Part shown: one piece after another, positions 37,610 to 45,585 of the stretch
Layout: each line of letters starts with the position of its first letter
Numbering within the stretch: the stretch's first letter is position 1
Assembly: GCA_026397915.1 (NCBI GenBank)
Contig: JAPLTX010000008.1
Coordinates: 124,001-188,000, forward strand
Length of the DNA: 64,000 bases
Direction of reading: 5' to 3'
Source of the DNA: Verrucomicrobiota bacterium
GTDB taxonomy: Bacteria; Verrucomicrobiota; Verrucomicrobiia; CAIQCK01
Notes under the pieces: generated by a model
What the model was told of the DNA's origin: nothing
The model's database searches: none
What the model saw: only the letters and a program-made list of their open reading frames with translations
Program-made: the position numbers and the translations under genes

Positions 37610-38893
37610 ATGCTTTTCCTGATCCAAGTATTGTTCGCCGTCGGCTTTCTGCTGTCGTCGCCGTTCTACCTGCTGAAAATGCTTCGGCGCGGCAACTTCA
37701 CGCGCGGCTTCTGGCAGCGGTTTGGGTTCTATACCGCCGAGGTCCGGCGCGAGGTTGGCAGCGGCGGCTTTGTATGGATTCAGGCGGTGAGCGTGGGAGA
37801 GACGCGTGTGGCGCTGCTACTCATCGAAAGGCTGCGCCGGCGATGGCCGGACCTGCGCGTCGCGCTGAGCACGACGACCTCGACGGGGCAGGCCCTCGCA
37901 CGCAAACAAGCGCCGCCCGACGTGCTGGTGGTTTACTTCCCGCTCGATTTCCTGCCATGCACCAACCGCGCGCTGGACTTGTTACGGCCTCGGCTGGTGA
38001 TCGTGGTGGAAACCGAAGTCTGGCCGACGCTGGTGTTGCAAAGTAAGCGACGCGGCGTGCCGGTGGCGATGGTCAACGGACGGATGTCTGAAAAGTCGTT
38101 CCGCGGCTATCGTTGCTTGGGAGATCTTTCGCGGCGCGTGTTCGGCGCGTTCGATCTGCTTTGCGCGCAAGGCGCGCGCGACGCGGAAAGGTTCCGCAAA
38201 CTCGGCGCGCGCGACGCGGCGCTGCGCACAACCGGCAGCCTGAAGTTTGACGAAGCACAGATGCCTTCGCCGGTGGGCGCGCAGGCGAAAGAGTTTCTCC
38301 GCGCGTGCGGTGTTGGCGATGGCCGGCCCATCTGGGTCTGCGGCAGCACACACGCCGGCGAGGAGGAGATTGCGTTCCGCGTATTCCGCGAACTGCGCGC
38401 GAAGTTTCCGTCATTGTTCCTGGTGCTCGCGCCGCGCCACCCAGAGCGGACGAAGGAGGTGCTCGCGGTGGCGGAGCGCTGCGGCGTGCGCGTGACACTG
38501 CGGACCCAGCCGCCGCAGGCCGGCGCGGATTGTTTGCTGTTGAACACCACCGGCGAACTGAAAGCGTTCTACGAAGCGGCGACGGTGATTTTTGTCGGCA
38601 AGAGCCTCCGCGGTCGCGGTGGCCAGAACATCATCGAGGCGGCGGCGACGGGCGCGCCGGTGCTGTTCGGACCGGCGATGCAGAACTTCGAGGCGATCGC
38701 CGACAATTTTGTGCGCGCCGGCGCGGGCGTGCAGGTGGCGGACGACGCGGCATTGCGGCCGGCGCTCGCGGAACTATTGGCAAAGCCGGACCGGCGGCGC
38801 GAGATCGCCGAGCGCGCGCGGCAGGTCATAGCGCAAGGCAGCGGCGCAGCGGAGCGAACACTGGAGGCGATGGTGGAGCTAATTAAGAGCTAA
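37610..38893 (+). CDS. waaA: 3-deoxy-D-manno-octulosonic acid (Kdo) transferase
   Basis: A 427-residue GT30 glycosyltransferase with one N-terminal membrane segment (F-L-I-Q-V-L-F-A-V-G-F-L-L). W-I-Q-A-V-S-V-G-E-T-R and later L-V-L-A-P-R-H-P-E-R and G-R-G-G-Q-N-I-I-E-A-A-A-x-G-A-P-V-L-F-G-P are the WaaA/KdtA hallmarks. It attaches Kdo to lipid A precursors at the inner membrane, which indicates the organism makes LPS. ATG 37610 is 6 codons inside the longest frame. The gene ends before a convergent terminator at 38899-38941. Confidence 0.93.
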   Translation: MLFLIQVLFAVGFLLSSPFYLLKMLRRGNFTRGFWQRFGFYTAEVRREVGSGGFVWIQAVSVGETRVALLLIERLRRRWPDLRVALSTTTSTGQALARKQAPPDVLVVYFPLDFLPCTNRALDLLRPRLVIVVETEVWPTLVLQSKRRGVPVAMVNGRMSEKSFRGYRCLGDLSRRVFGAFDLLCAQGARDAERFRKLGARDAALRTTGSLKFDEAQMPSPVGAQAKEFLRACGVGDGRPIWVCGSTHAGEEEIAFRVFRELRAKFPSLFLVLAPRHPERTKEVLAVAERCGVRVTLRTQPPQAGADCLLLNTTGELKAFYEAATVIFVGKSLRGRGGQNIIEAAATGAPVLFGPAMQNFEAIADNFVRAGAGVQVADDAALRPALAELLAKPDRRREIAERARQVIAQGSGAAERTLEAMVELIKS

Positions 38894-38898
38894 GAATT

Positions 38899-38941
38899 GA
38901 GAATGAAGCGTTTCGGACTGAACTCGTAGTTCTTCATTCTC
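38899..38941. terminator. Bidirectional terminator between convergent waaA and PilT-like genes
   Basis: GAGAATGAAG (38899-38908) pairs perfectly with CTTCATTCTC (38932-38941), with an inner GAACT/AGTTC hairpin. It sits in the 63-base gap between two convergent genes. No long T tract follows on either strand. Confidence 0.55.
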
Positions 38942-38956
38942 CACTCTTAACTTCCA

Positions 38957-40054
38957 TCACCCGCTGGCCATAATCCGGCGCGACTCGTCGAGGAAGATGC
39001 CGCGCAGGTTCATCGAGAGCTGCTGTGGCGTGGCGGACTTTGCAAGCGCTTCCTGCTCGGTGATAAGGCCCGACTTCACCAGCTTGTAGAGCGATTGGTT
39101 GAACGTCTGCATGCCGTCGTCGCTGCCGGTCTCGATGGCGGCGCTGAGTTTCTCAAGCTGGCCGGTTTCAAAAAGGTTTCGCACGGTGGCGTTGGCACGC
39201 AGGATTTCCACCGCGGGCACGACGCCGCCAGCGCGCGCGGGCACCAGCCGCTGGCAAAAGACGGTGTTGAGCGTGACGCCAAGCTGCCGGCGAATCGGCT
39301 CTCGCTCGCGCGACGGGAAATAATCCAGAATGCGGTCCACGGCCTGCGCAGCGCTGTTGGCGTGGAGTGTGGTGAGGACGAGATGACCCGTGTCGGCGGC
39401 GTTGAGGCCAACCATGAAGCTGGCGGCGTCGCGCATCTCGCCGATCACAATGACGTCCGGGTCCTGCCGGATGATGTGCCGCAACGCCGCGTCGAAGCTG
39501 GCGGTATCAAGGCCGATCTCGCGTTGTTCGATGAGCGACTGGCGGTCCTCGAACAAATACTCGATCGGGTCTTCGAGGGTGATGATGTGTTTGCGCGCGG
39601 TCTGATTGATGTATTCGATGATCGCGGCGAGCGTGGTGGACTTGCCGCTGCCAGCCGCGCCCGCCACCAGCACGATACCGCCCGGCGCCGAGGCGATTTT
39701 GCGGAGCGCGTCCGCCGGCAAGCGCAGTTCATCGAAGCCGGGAATAACGGCCTTGACATGGCGCATGGCGATGCAGAGTTTGCCGCGCTGCCGGAAGATG
39801 TTGACACGGAACCGCCCAATGCCCTCGGCCACGTAGGGAAAATCCGCTTCGTGTTGTTGCCCGAACCGCTCGCGAAAATCCGACGGCAGGAGATGTTGGA
39901 CCAGTTCGCTCATTTGCTCGTCGGTGGGCGGCGGCAGGTCTGTTGAACTGAGCCGGCGGGCAATCCGCAACGTCGGCGGGACGCCGGCTTTCAGATGAAT
40001 ATCAGAAGCGCCCTGCTGGACGGCGGTTTGCAGCAGGCGCTGGAGGAGGTCCAT
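38957..40054 (-). CDS. PilT/PilU-family twitching motility ATPase
   Basis: A 365-residue type IV pilus retraction-type ATPase. The N-terminal domain begins G-A-S-D-I-H-L-K-A-G-V-P-P-T. The Walker A is G-A-A-G-S-G-K-S-T (132-140; P-T-G is more usual), L-E-D-P-I-E-Y is the Asp box (161-167), D-V-I-V-I-G-E-M-R-D the Walker B with Glu207, and T-L-H-A-N-S-A the His box. G-M-Q-T-F-N-Q near the C-terminus is typical. PilT versus PilU cannot be decided; the last residues differ from classic PilT. It follows the PilZ gene by 15 bases, in an operon. Confidence 0.9.
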   Translation of the reverse strand: MDLLQRLLQTAVQQGASDIHLKAGVPPTLRIARRLSSTDLPPPTDEQMSELVQHLLPSDFRERFGQQHEADFPYVAEGIGRFRVNIFRQRGKLCIAMRHVKAVIPGFDELRLPADALRKIASAPGGIVLVAGAAGSGKSTTLAAIIEYINQTARKHIITLEDPIEYLFEDRQSLIEQREIGLDTASFDAALRHIIRQDPDVIVIGEMRDAASFMVGLNAADTGHLVLTTLHANSAAQAVDRILDYFPSREREPIRRQLGVTLNTVFCQRLVPARAGGVVPAVEILRANATVRNLFETGQLEKLSAAIETGSDDGMQTFNQSLYKLVKSGLITEQEALAKSATPQQLSMNLRGIFLDESRRIMASG

Positions 40055-40069
40055 GCGAGCAAGCCGCGC

Positions 40070-40447
40070 TCAGACACGGAAACCGACAACGGCGTTCCGA
40101 TGCGCGGGCGAGTGGGGATGGAGACGGGAAATCTTGCTAAGATCAGCCAGGGCGCGCTTGTTAAGCTCCAAGAAGAGCAGCGTGATATCGTAGCCGGCGC
40201 GATGGGGGGAGGCTTCGCATTGGACGACGACGCCGGCACAGCGGATCGCGCGGTGTTTTGAGCCGTCACCAGGCACTTCGACCTCCACTTCCACTTCGGT
40301 CCACGGCGCGAGGCGGCGATCGCTGTGAAACGTCATGCCGCGCGGCGAGAGGTGAAAACCTCTCGGTCGCACCACTGTCGGCGCCTTGGCCAGGTTCAAG
40401 GTGATGTGATCAAATGTTCCAGACTGATCAGCCTTGGCAGCTTTCAT
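40070..40447 (-). CDS. PilZ-domain-like protein
   Basis: A 125-residue protein. R-P-R-G-F-H-L-S-P-R-G-M-T-F and a later V-V-Q-C-E-x-S-P-H-R-A-G-Y-D-I-T-L-L-F look like a PilZ domain; the usual D/N-x-S-x-x-G is replaced by H-L-S-P-R-G and the R-x3-R motif is weak, so cyclic-di-GMP binding is uncertain. It is the first gene of an operon with the PilT-like ATPase, which suggests a type IV pilus control role. A well-formed promoter lies at 40518-40546. Confidence 0.6.
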   Translation of the reverse strand: MKAAKADQSGTFDHITLNLAKAPTVVRPRGFHLSPRGMTFHSDRRLAPWTEVEVEVEVPGDGSKHRAIRCAGVVVQCEASPHRAGYDITLLFLELNKRALADLSKISRLHPHSPAHRNAVVGFRV

Positions 40448-40517
40448 GCCTAAACAAACTTTCCTTCCATTGTTACGCCGGCGTCACACGCATGTATCGA
40501 AAATCCGACGGCGCCGC

Positions 40518-40546
40518 AACGTAACACCGGCCTCCGGGGTTGTCAA
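40518..40546 (-). promoter_or_regulatory. Strong promoter of the PilZ-PilT operon
   Basis: On the minus strand a perfect TTGACA (40541-40546) is followed, after 17 bases, by TACGTT (40518-40523). Transcription would begin near 40511, leaving a 5' untranslated region of about 60 bases before ATG 40447. This is the best consensus promoter seen in the window. Confidence 0.7.
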
Positions 40547-40619
40547 CGAACCGCCTCCCAACTTTTTTGGCGTTTCGCTGCCCGATTCTCGTGCTGCTGC
40601 CACCCGAAACAATCACTGT

Positions 40620-41504
40620 TCACGGCTCGTTCTGCCTGGCCGGCGGCTGGTTGAACTTCTCGAAAGCGTCCGCGAACGCAGCGAACGTCTTGAACTGGTC
40701 GTGATAGATAAAGAGCAGCGCGTCCTCGGATTTCGCGCCGCTGGCCACCATCTGCACGAATGGCAGAAATCTCCGCCGGTCCTGCTCCATCAGTAGAAAT
40801 CGCACCAGCCGCTCGCTCGCCGCGTAGAACTTCGACACATCCTCCTTGGGATACTTCGTGGCGGCGAGCAGTTGCTTGAGCGGGTAGTGGACGGGGCGGC
40901 GGCCGCCGTAGCGGGTCTCATCGAGGTCCCTGAACTTCGCGTAGGCGTGGGTGCTTTCGAACTCGGCAAACCCTTCGTTGAGCCAGAGTGGCACCGGGTT
41001 CGGCACAAACCGGTAAAAAATGCAGTGCGTGATCTCGTGGCCGATCGCCCCGGTGGCGAAGCGCGACCCTTGAGGGCTGAACAGAAACAGCTCGGTCCGG
41101 CGCGCGACACCCATCGCCCACTCGCCGATGCGGACTATCTTGACGAACTTCTGCCATTCCTCCCCATCGTTGAAAATGAAGACGTGATTCTTGCGCGTGA
41201 GCCGGTCCTGCGTAACGCCAAGGTCCTTCTGGATCTGCCGGTAGTAAGCTTCCGCAAACTCCCCGACCTTTTGCGCGTCGGCCAGTTCCTGGAAGTGAAA
41301 CACGAAATGCTCCGTCTCGCCGTGCTTCCATGCCTGCGGGTTCGCGCCGAGCGCCTTCTCGCCGAACTCCATCAACTTCTTGTTCGAGAGCTTCTCCCAC
41401 GGCTTCTCCACCAGCGTCCCGCGCGGCGCAGGCGTCTGGCCGGCTGCCTGGTGCAAGCCAAGCACGACCACCAACGCAGCGATGGCGAGGCGGAACAGAA
41501 TCAT
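40620..41504 (-). CDS. Secreted gluzincin metallopeptidase (peptidase MA-like)
   Basis: A 294-residue protein with signal peptide (F-R-L-A-I-A-A-L-V-V-V-L-G). G-H-E-I-T-H (His156, Glu157, His160) is the zinc H-E-x-x-H, and N-E-G-F-A-E-F (E177/E181) follows, as in gluzincins with the third ligand in N-E-x-x-A-E. The type is peptidase MA-like. The mature N-terminal part (W-K-H-G-E-T-E-H-F-V) resembles the strand-rich start of this group. Substrate unknown. It is divergent from the transglutaminase-like gene with 113 bases between the starts, so they may share control. Confidence 0.82.
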   Translation of the reverse strand: MILFRLAIAALVVVLGLHQAAGQTPAPRGTLVEKPWEKLSNKKLMEFGEKALGANPQAWKHGETEHFVFHFQELADAQKVGEFAEAYYRQIQKDLGVTQDRLTRKNHVFIFNDGEEWQKFVKIVRIGEWAMGVARRTELFLFSPQGSRFATGAIGHEITHCIFYRFVPNPVPLWLNEGFAEFESTHAYAKFRDLDETRYGGRRPVHYPLKQLLAATKYPKEDVSKFYAASERLVRFLLMEQDRRRFLPFVQMVASGAKSEDALLFIYHDQFKTFAAFADAFEKFNQPPARQNEP

Positions 41505-41617
41505 GTCGCGGACTCTACGGCGCGGCAGCAACGGCGGCAAGCCCGCGCCGAAGTAGGGTTTGCTGCCGTAACAACCGGCTGATAGTTTACGTGCCAGTTC
41601 GGAAGAAGGATTTGGCC

Positions 41618-43459
41618 GTGCGTGAACAACAACTGCTGTCAACGCTGACCGGCGTCGCCGCGTTTCTCGGCGTGACGCTCGCCGACGGCGCGCAGCTTTA
41701 CAAACGCCCTATCACCGCCGAGGAACTTCACGCTTCCACAATCGCCGCGGTCGAGAAGGACGAGTGGAGCCGCCACCAGCAATTCGTGGAGCGCGCCGTG
41801 GGTGATTTCATCAAAGGGCTGCCGCCGCCCGGCGGCGCGCAGAGCCTCAACCTCGCTGTCAACGACGAGGTCATCGGCCTGGCTGTCGCGCAGGCGGCGT
41901 TCCTTCGCAGCGCCACGACCAACGCGCTTGATTACTTGTCCGCCGACACTGAACTGCAACCGTTCTTGCGGTGGCTGCTGATGCACCGGCCGTCGTTGGA
42001 GGATTACCGCGAGTCCATCAAGCCGGGTGACGATGCTGAGAAGGTGTTGCAGCATTGGGCGCGGCTCTGGGGCGCGGACCCCGTCGGTCGCGAAAAGTAT
42101 CGCAACCTCGCGCTGGCCTGCGCGCTGGTGTTCGACAAGCCAGTCATGCTCCGGCCGCAGCCCGGCACGTTCTCCGAGAACAACCCGCCGACGTTGCTCG
42201 ACGCGCGGGATCGTTACCTCGACTTCCGCAATGCCGCCGAGCGCGGCCTGCTCCGCACGCGCCTCGACGAAATGGCGCCGTGGGAACTGATCTGGGTCGT
42301 CAACGCCGCCGTGCCCGCCTCCGAGCTGGCGTGGGCGCGCGAACACATGCGGCTGGCGCCATCGCGCTGGGGTGACGCCTACGTCATGCCGCCCTACAAC
42401 AAGGACCGGCTGCTCGGCAGCGATTCGGTTTACAAGGACTATACGCTTGCGGAGATCCGGAAAGTTGGCGGCATCTGCGGCGACCGCGCCTACTTCGCCT
42501 CGACGACCGCGAAGGCCAACGGCATTCCCGCCATGCCGCTCTTCGGCGAAGGCCGGCGTGGCGGCCATGTGTGGCTGGGCTTCGAAGCCGCGCCGGGCCG
42601 TTGGGACTTCTCCGCAGGGCGCTACGCCGAGGACCGCTACGCCACCGGCTACGCACGCGATCCGCAAACGCACGAAATCATCAAGGAGCAAACGCTCTAT
42701 TTGTTGACTGACCCGCAACATCGTTCGCCCGCCTATCGCCAAGCGAGCCGGTTGATCTGGCTGGCGGAGATTTTAGCCGCCCAGAAACAACCGGCCTTGG
42801 CTGCCGAGGCGCTCGAATTCGCCGCCAACATCTGTTCACGCCACCTGCCCGCGTGGACCGCGCTGTTCGACCACCTCAAACAAACTGCCGCGCCGCGCGC
42901 AAAGTGTGACCGGTTGCTGCTGGCCATGCGCGGCGCGTTCCGTAACTACCCCGACGTGCTCGCGCTCACCGACCAGTGGGAAGCCGCGTTGGTTGCGGGT
43001 GGCGCTGATACGGCCAAGGTGCTGCGTCGCCAACAGCACAAACTCGAATCGCGCGCCGACGATCGCACCGATCTGTTGCTGCAGAGCATCGCCCAGCGCG
43101 CGGCGACACTGGAGAAGCAGGGCAATCTTGATGCCGCCGAGCGCGTCTATCGCGACGCCGTCATCACACAAGGCCGCGAACTGGTGGCGTTCCGCGGCAT
43201 CGCTTTCAGCTATCTGGAGTTTGCCGGTCGGCACAGCCGCCAGCACGAGGCGTTGCGCTACGTCTGCTCGAAGTTCGAGGAGCTTCAGCGCGAGCCGCAC
43301 GGCGACTACTTCGCCATGAACGCCTGGACCGGTGTGGCCCACCTCCTCGCCGACCAGCTCGAGAAAAACAACCAAGCCACCAAAGCCAAACGCCTCCACC
43401 GCGACGCCGACCGCCTCGCCAAGAGCGCCCGCAATCTCCTCGAGACAGGACTGGAGTAG
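41618..43459 (+). CDS. Transglutaminase-like protein with helical repeats
   Basis: A 613-residue protein starting at GTG 41618, with GGAAGAAGGA 8-9 bases upstream. An N-terminal signal-like stretch precedes about 250 residues of helical sequence. The core G-G-I-C-G-D-R-A (Cys287), G-G-H-V-W (His317) and R-W-D-F-S (Asp330) is a transglutaminase-like Cys/His/Asp triad. The C-terminal 200 residues look like TPR-type helices (L-E-K-Q-G-N-L-D-A-A-E-R-V-Y). It could be a cysteine protease or a protein-modifying enzyme. The divergent gene is a metallopeptidase. Confidence 0.7.
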   Translation: MREQQLLSTLTGVAAFLGVTLADGAQLYKRPITAEELHASTIAAVEKDEWSRHQQFVERAVGDFIKGLPPPGGAQSLNLAVNDEVIGLAVAQAAFLRSATTNALDYLSADTELQPFLRWLLMHRPSLEDYRESIKPGDDAEKVLQHWARLWGADPVGREKYRNLALACALVFDKPVMLRPQPGTFSENNPPTLLDARDRYLDFRNAAERGLLRTRLDEMAPWELIWVVNAAVPASELAWAREHMRLAPSRWGDAYVMPPYNKDRLLGSDSVYKDYTLAEIRKVGGICGDRAYFASTTAKANGIPAMPLFGEGRRGGHVWLGFEAAPGRWDFSAGRYAEDRYATGYARDPQTHEIIKEQTLYLLTDPQHRSPAYRQASRLIWLAEILAAQKQPALAAEALEFAANICSRHLPAWTALFDHLKQTAAPRAKCDRLLLAMRGAFRNYPDVLALTDQWEAALVAGGADTAKVLRRQQHKLESRADDRTDLLLQSIAQRAATLEKQGNLDAAERVYRDAVITQGRELVAFRGIAFSYLEFAGRHSRQHEALRYVCSKFEELQREPHGDYFAMNAWTGVAHLLADQLEKNNQATKAKRLHRDADRLAKSARNLLETGLE

Positions 43460-43505
43460 AAGCCGGCGTGGCTCCTGACGCCGAGGGCTGCACGGGTTCT
43501 TAGCG

Positions 43506-43537
43506 TTTTTTTAATATCTTCCAGCGGCCCTTTAATT
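43506..43537 (+). promoter_or_regulatory. Candidate KdpE-type control region ahead of the kdp operon
   Basis: An AT-rich island in an otherwise GC-rich gap. TTTAATA (43510-43516) and TTTAATT (43531-43537) are direct repeats with a 21-base step (two helical turns), as expected for a dimeric response regulator. The kdpE gene is the last of the operon. No clear sigma-70 hexamers could be placed with confidence. Confidence 0.35.
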
Positions 43538-43588
43538 AGCCGGGCGCGCTCCCTCCAGCGATAGTCACGGCGTGAAAGGCAAACGCCT

Positions 43589-43672
43589 ATGACCGATCTC
43601 ATCTTCATTGTAGTTAGCGTGGTCTTCTTCGCAGCCGGCGGACTCTACACCCGCTGGTGCGGGAAACTGTAA
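43589..43672 (+). CDS. Small membrane peptide preceding kdpF
   Basis: A 27-residue peptide starting M-T-D-L-I-F-I-V-V and ending Y-T-R-W-C-G-K-L. It is a single hydrophobic segment, then a Lys/Arg/Cys tail. AAAGG is 11 bases before the ATG. It sits 8 bases ahead of kdpF, in the same direction. It resembles the tiny single-span proteins often found just ahead of kdpF in other bacteria, sometimes left without annotation. It may help assemble the Kdp complex; function unknown. Confidence 0.6.
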   Translation: MTDLIFIVVSVVFFAAGGLYTRWCGKL

Positions 43673-43680
43673 AGGACGTC

Positions 43681-43764
43681 ATGGAAAACCTCGTCGTCGG
43701 TCTCATTGCCGTGGCGCTGTTCGCGTATCTGTTCTACGCGATGATTCGCCCGGAGAAATTCTGA
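43681..43764 (+). CDS. kdpF: K+-transporting ATPase small subunit KdpF
   Basis: A 27-residue single-span peptide ending Y-A-M-I-R-P-E-K-F; the R-P-E-K-F end is the KdpF mark. It stabilises the Kdp complex in the inner membrane. AAAGGACG lies just before the ATG. It is 12 bases ahead of kdpA. Confidence 0.85.
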   Translation: MENLVVGLIAVALFAYLFYAMIRPEKF

Positions 43765-43776
43765 CGGAGCTGTCTC

Positions 43777-45576
43777 ATGCAACCTTCCGACTGGCTTCAA
43801 CTCGCGGTCTATGTGGTGACGCTCGCGGCGATCACCAAGCCGATGGGGCTTTACCTCATGCAGGTGCTCGACGCCGGCGGTCGCACGTGGCTCGACCCGG
43901 TGCTCAAGCCACTCGAACGGCTAACCTACCGGCTCATGGGCGTGCGGCCCGATGGCGAACAGGACTGGCGGCGCTACACCGGCTCGATGCTGCTTTTCAG
44001 TCTCGTCGGTTTGCTGTTCACCTACGCGATTCTGCGGCTCCAGCACTTGCTGCCGCTGAACCCACAAGGATTCGGGCCGGTGTCGCCGGACCTCGCGTTC
44101 AACACCGCCGTCAGTTTCACCACCAACACCAACTGGCAGAGCTACTCCGGTGAATCCACGATGTCGTATCTGTCGCAGATGGTCGCGCTGGCGTTTCACA
44201 ACTTCGTCTCCGCCGCCACCGGCATTGCCATCGCGGCGGCCCTCGTGCGCGGCATCGCGCGGCATTCCACCAAGCTGCTCGGCAACTTCTGGGTGGACCT
44301 CGTGCGCATCACCTACTACTTGCTGCTGCCGATTTGCCTAGTGTTCGCCGTGATTCTCGTCTCGCAGGGGATGATTCAGAACTTCCGGCCCTATACGAAG
44401 GCTTCGTTGGTGGAGCCGATGAAGATCTCGGTCGAGAAGAAGAATGACAAGGGCGCGACGATCAAAAGCCCCGACGGTAAAACGGTGATGGAGGAACAGA
44501 CCGTGACCGAGCAGGTCATCCCGCAGGGGCCGATGGCGTCACAGGTCGCCATCAAGATGCTCGGCACTAACGGCGGCGGCTACGTCAACGCCAACGCCGC
44601 GCATCCGTTCGAGAACCCGACGCCGCTCTCGAACTTCCTGCAAATGCTTTCCATCTTCGCCATCGGCAGCGGGCTGACCTGGTATCTCGGCCGCATGACG
44701 AAGAATCAGGCGCACGGCTGGTCGGTCTGGGCGGCGATGATGGCGTTGTTCCTCGGCGGCGTCTTGCTGTGCTGGTGGGCGGAGGCGGCCGGCAATCCGA
44801 TTCATCACCAGCTCGGCGCTGCCGTCGCGGACGGCAACATGGAGGGCAAGGAAGTCCGCTTCGGCATCTTCAATTCTGCGCTCTTCGCCACCGTCACCAC
44901 CGACGCATCGTGCGGCGCGGTCAACGCGATGCATGATTCGTTCACGGCGCTGGGCGGCTTCGTGCCGCTCTTCAACATGCAGCTTGGCGAGATCATCATC
45001 GGCGGCGTCGGCGCGGGACTTTACGGAATGCTCGTGTTCGTCGTGCTCGCAGTCTTCATCGCGGGTCTGATGGTCGGCCGCACGCCGGAATACCTCGGCA
45101 AGAAGATCCAGTCCTACGAGGTGAAGATGGCGATGCTCGCGCTGTTGGTCCTGTGCTTCACCCTCCTCGGCTTCGCGGCTTGGGCGTCGGTGAGCGCGTG
45201 GGGCCTCGCCGGCCGCAACAACGAAGGCCCGCACGGCCTGAGCGAAATCCTCTATGCCTTCTCGTCCGCCGTCGGCAACAACGGCAGCGCTTTCGCCGGC
45301 CTCAGCGCGAACACGCCCTGGTATAACACCACGCTCGGCATCGCCATGCTCTTCGGCCGGTTCCTGATGATCGTGCCGATCATGGCGATGGCCGGTTCGC
45401 TGGCGCAAAAGAAGCTCGTGCCGGCGAGCGCGGGCACGTTCCCGGTGAGCGGCGTGACGTTTATCGTGCTGCTGCTCGGCACGGTGCTGCTCATCGGCGC
45501 GCTAAACTTCCTGCCTGTGCTGACGTTGGGGCCGGTCGTCGAGCACTTCCTGACTGCGCAGGGGAAACTTTTCTGA
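43777..45576 (+). CDS. kdpA: K+-transporting ATPase subunit A (potassium channel-like)
   Basis: A 599-residue, ten-span membrane protein that binds and conducts K+. The filter motif F-T-T-N-T-N-W-Q-S-Y-S-G-E near residue 115 is intact, as is N-G-G-G-Y in a further pore segment. Length matches the family (about 560-600); a loop with lysines at about 215-235 accounts for the extra residues. It is followed by kdpB with 9 bases between. Confidence 0.96.
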   Translation: MQPSDWLQLAVYVVTLAAITKPMGLYLMQVLDAGGRTWLDPVLKPLERLTYRLMGVRPDGEQDWRRYTGSMLLFSLVGLLFTYAILRLQHLLPLNPQGFGPVSPDLAFNTAVSFTTNTNWQSYSGESTMSYLSQMVALAFHNFVSAATGIAIAAALVRGIARHSTKLLGNFWVDLVRITYYLLLPICLVFAVILVSQGMIQNFRPYTKASLVEPMKISVEKKNDKGATIKSPDGKTVMEEQTVTEQVIPQGPMASQVAIKMLGTNGGGYVNANAAHPFENPTPLSNFLQMLSIFAIGSGLTWYLGRMTKNQAHGWSVWAAMMALFLGGVLLCWWAEAAGNPIHHQLGAAVADGNMEGKEVRFGIFNSALFATVTTDASCGAVNAMHDSFTALGGFVPLFNMQLGEIIIGGVGAGLYGMLVFVVLAVFIAGLMVGRTPEYLGKKIQSYEVKMAMLALLVLCFTLLGFAAWASVSAWGLAGRNNEGPHGLSEILYAFSSAVGNNGSAFAGLSANTPWYNTTLGIAMLFGRFLMIVPIMAMAGSLAQKKLVPASAGTFPVSGVTFIVLLLGTVLLIGALNFLPVLTLGPVVEHFLTAQGKLF

Positions 45577-45585
45577 GGCAACACC

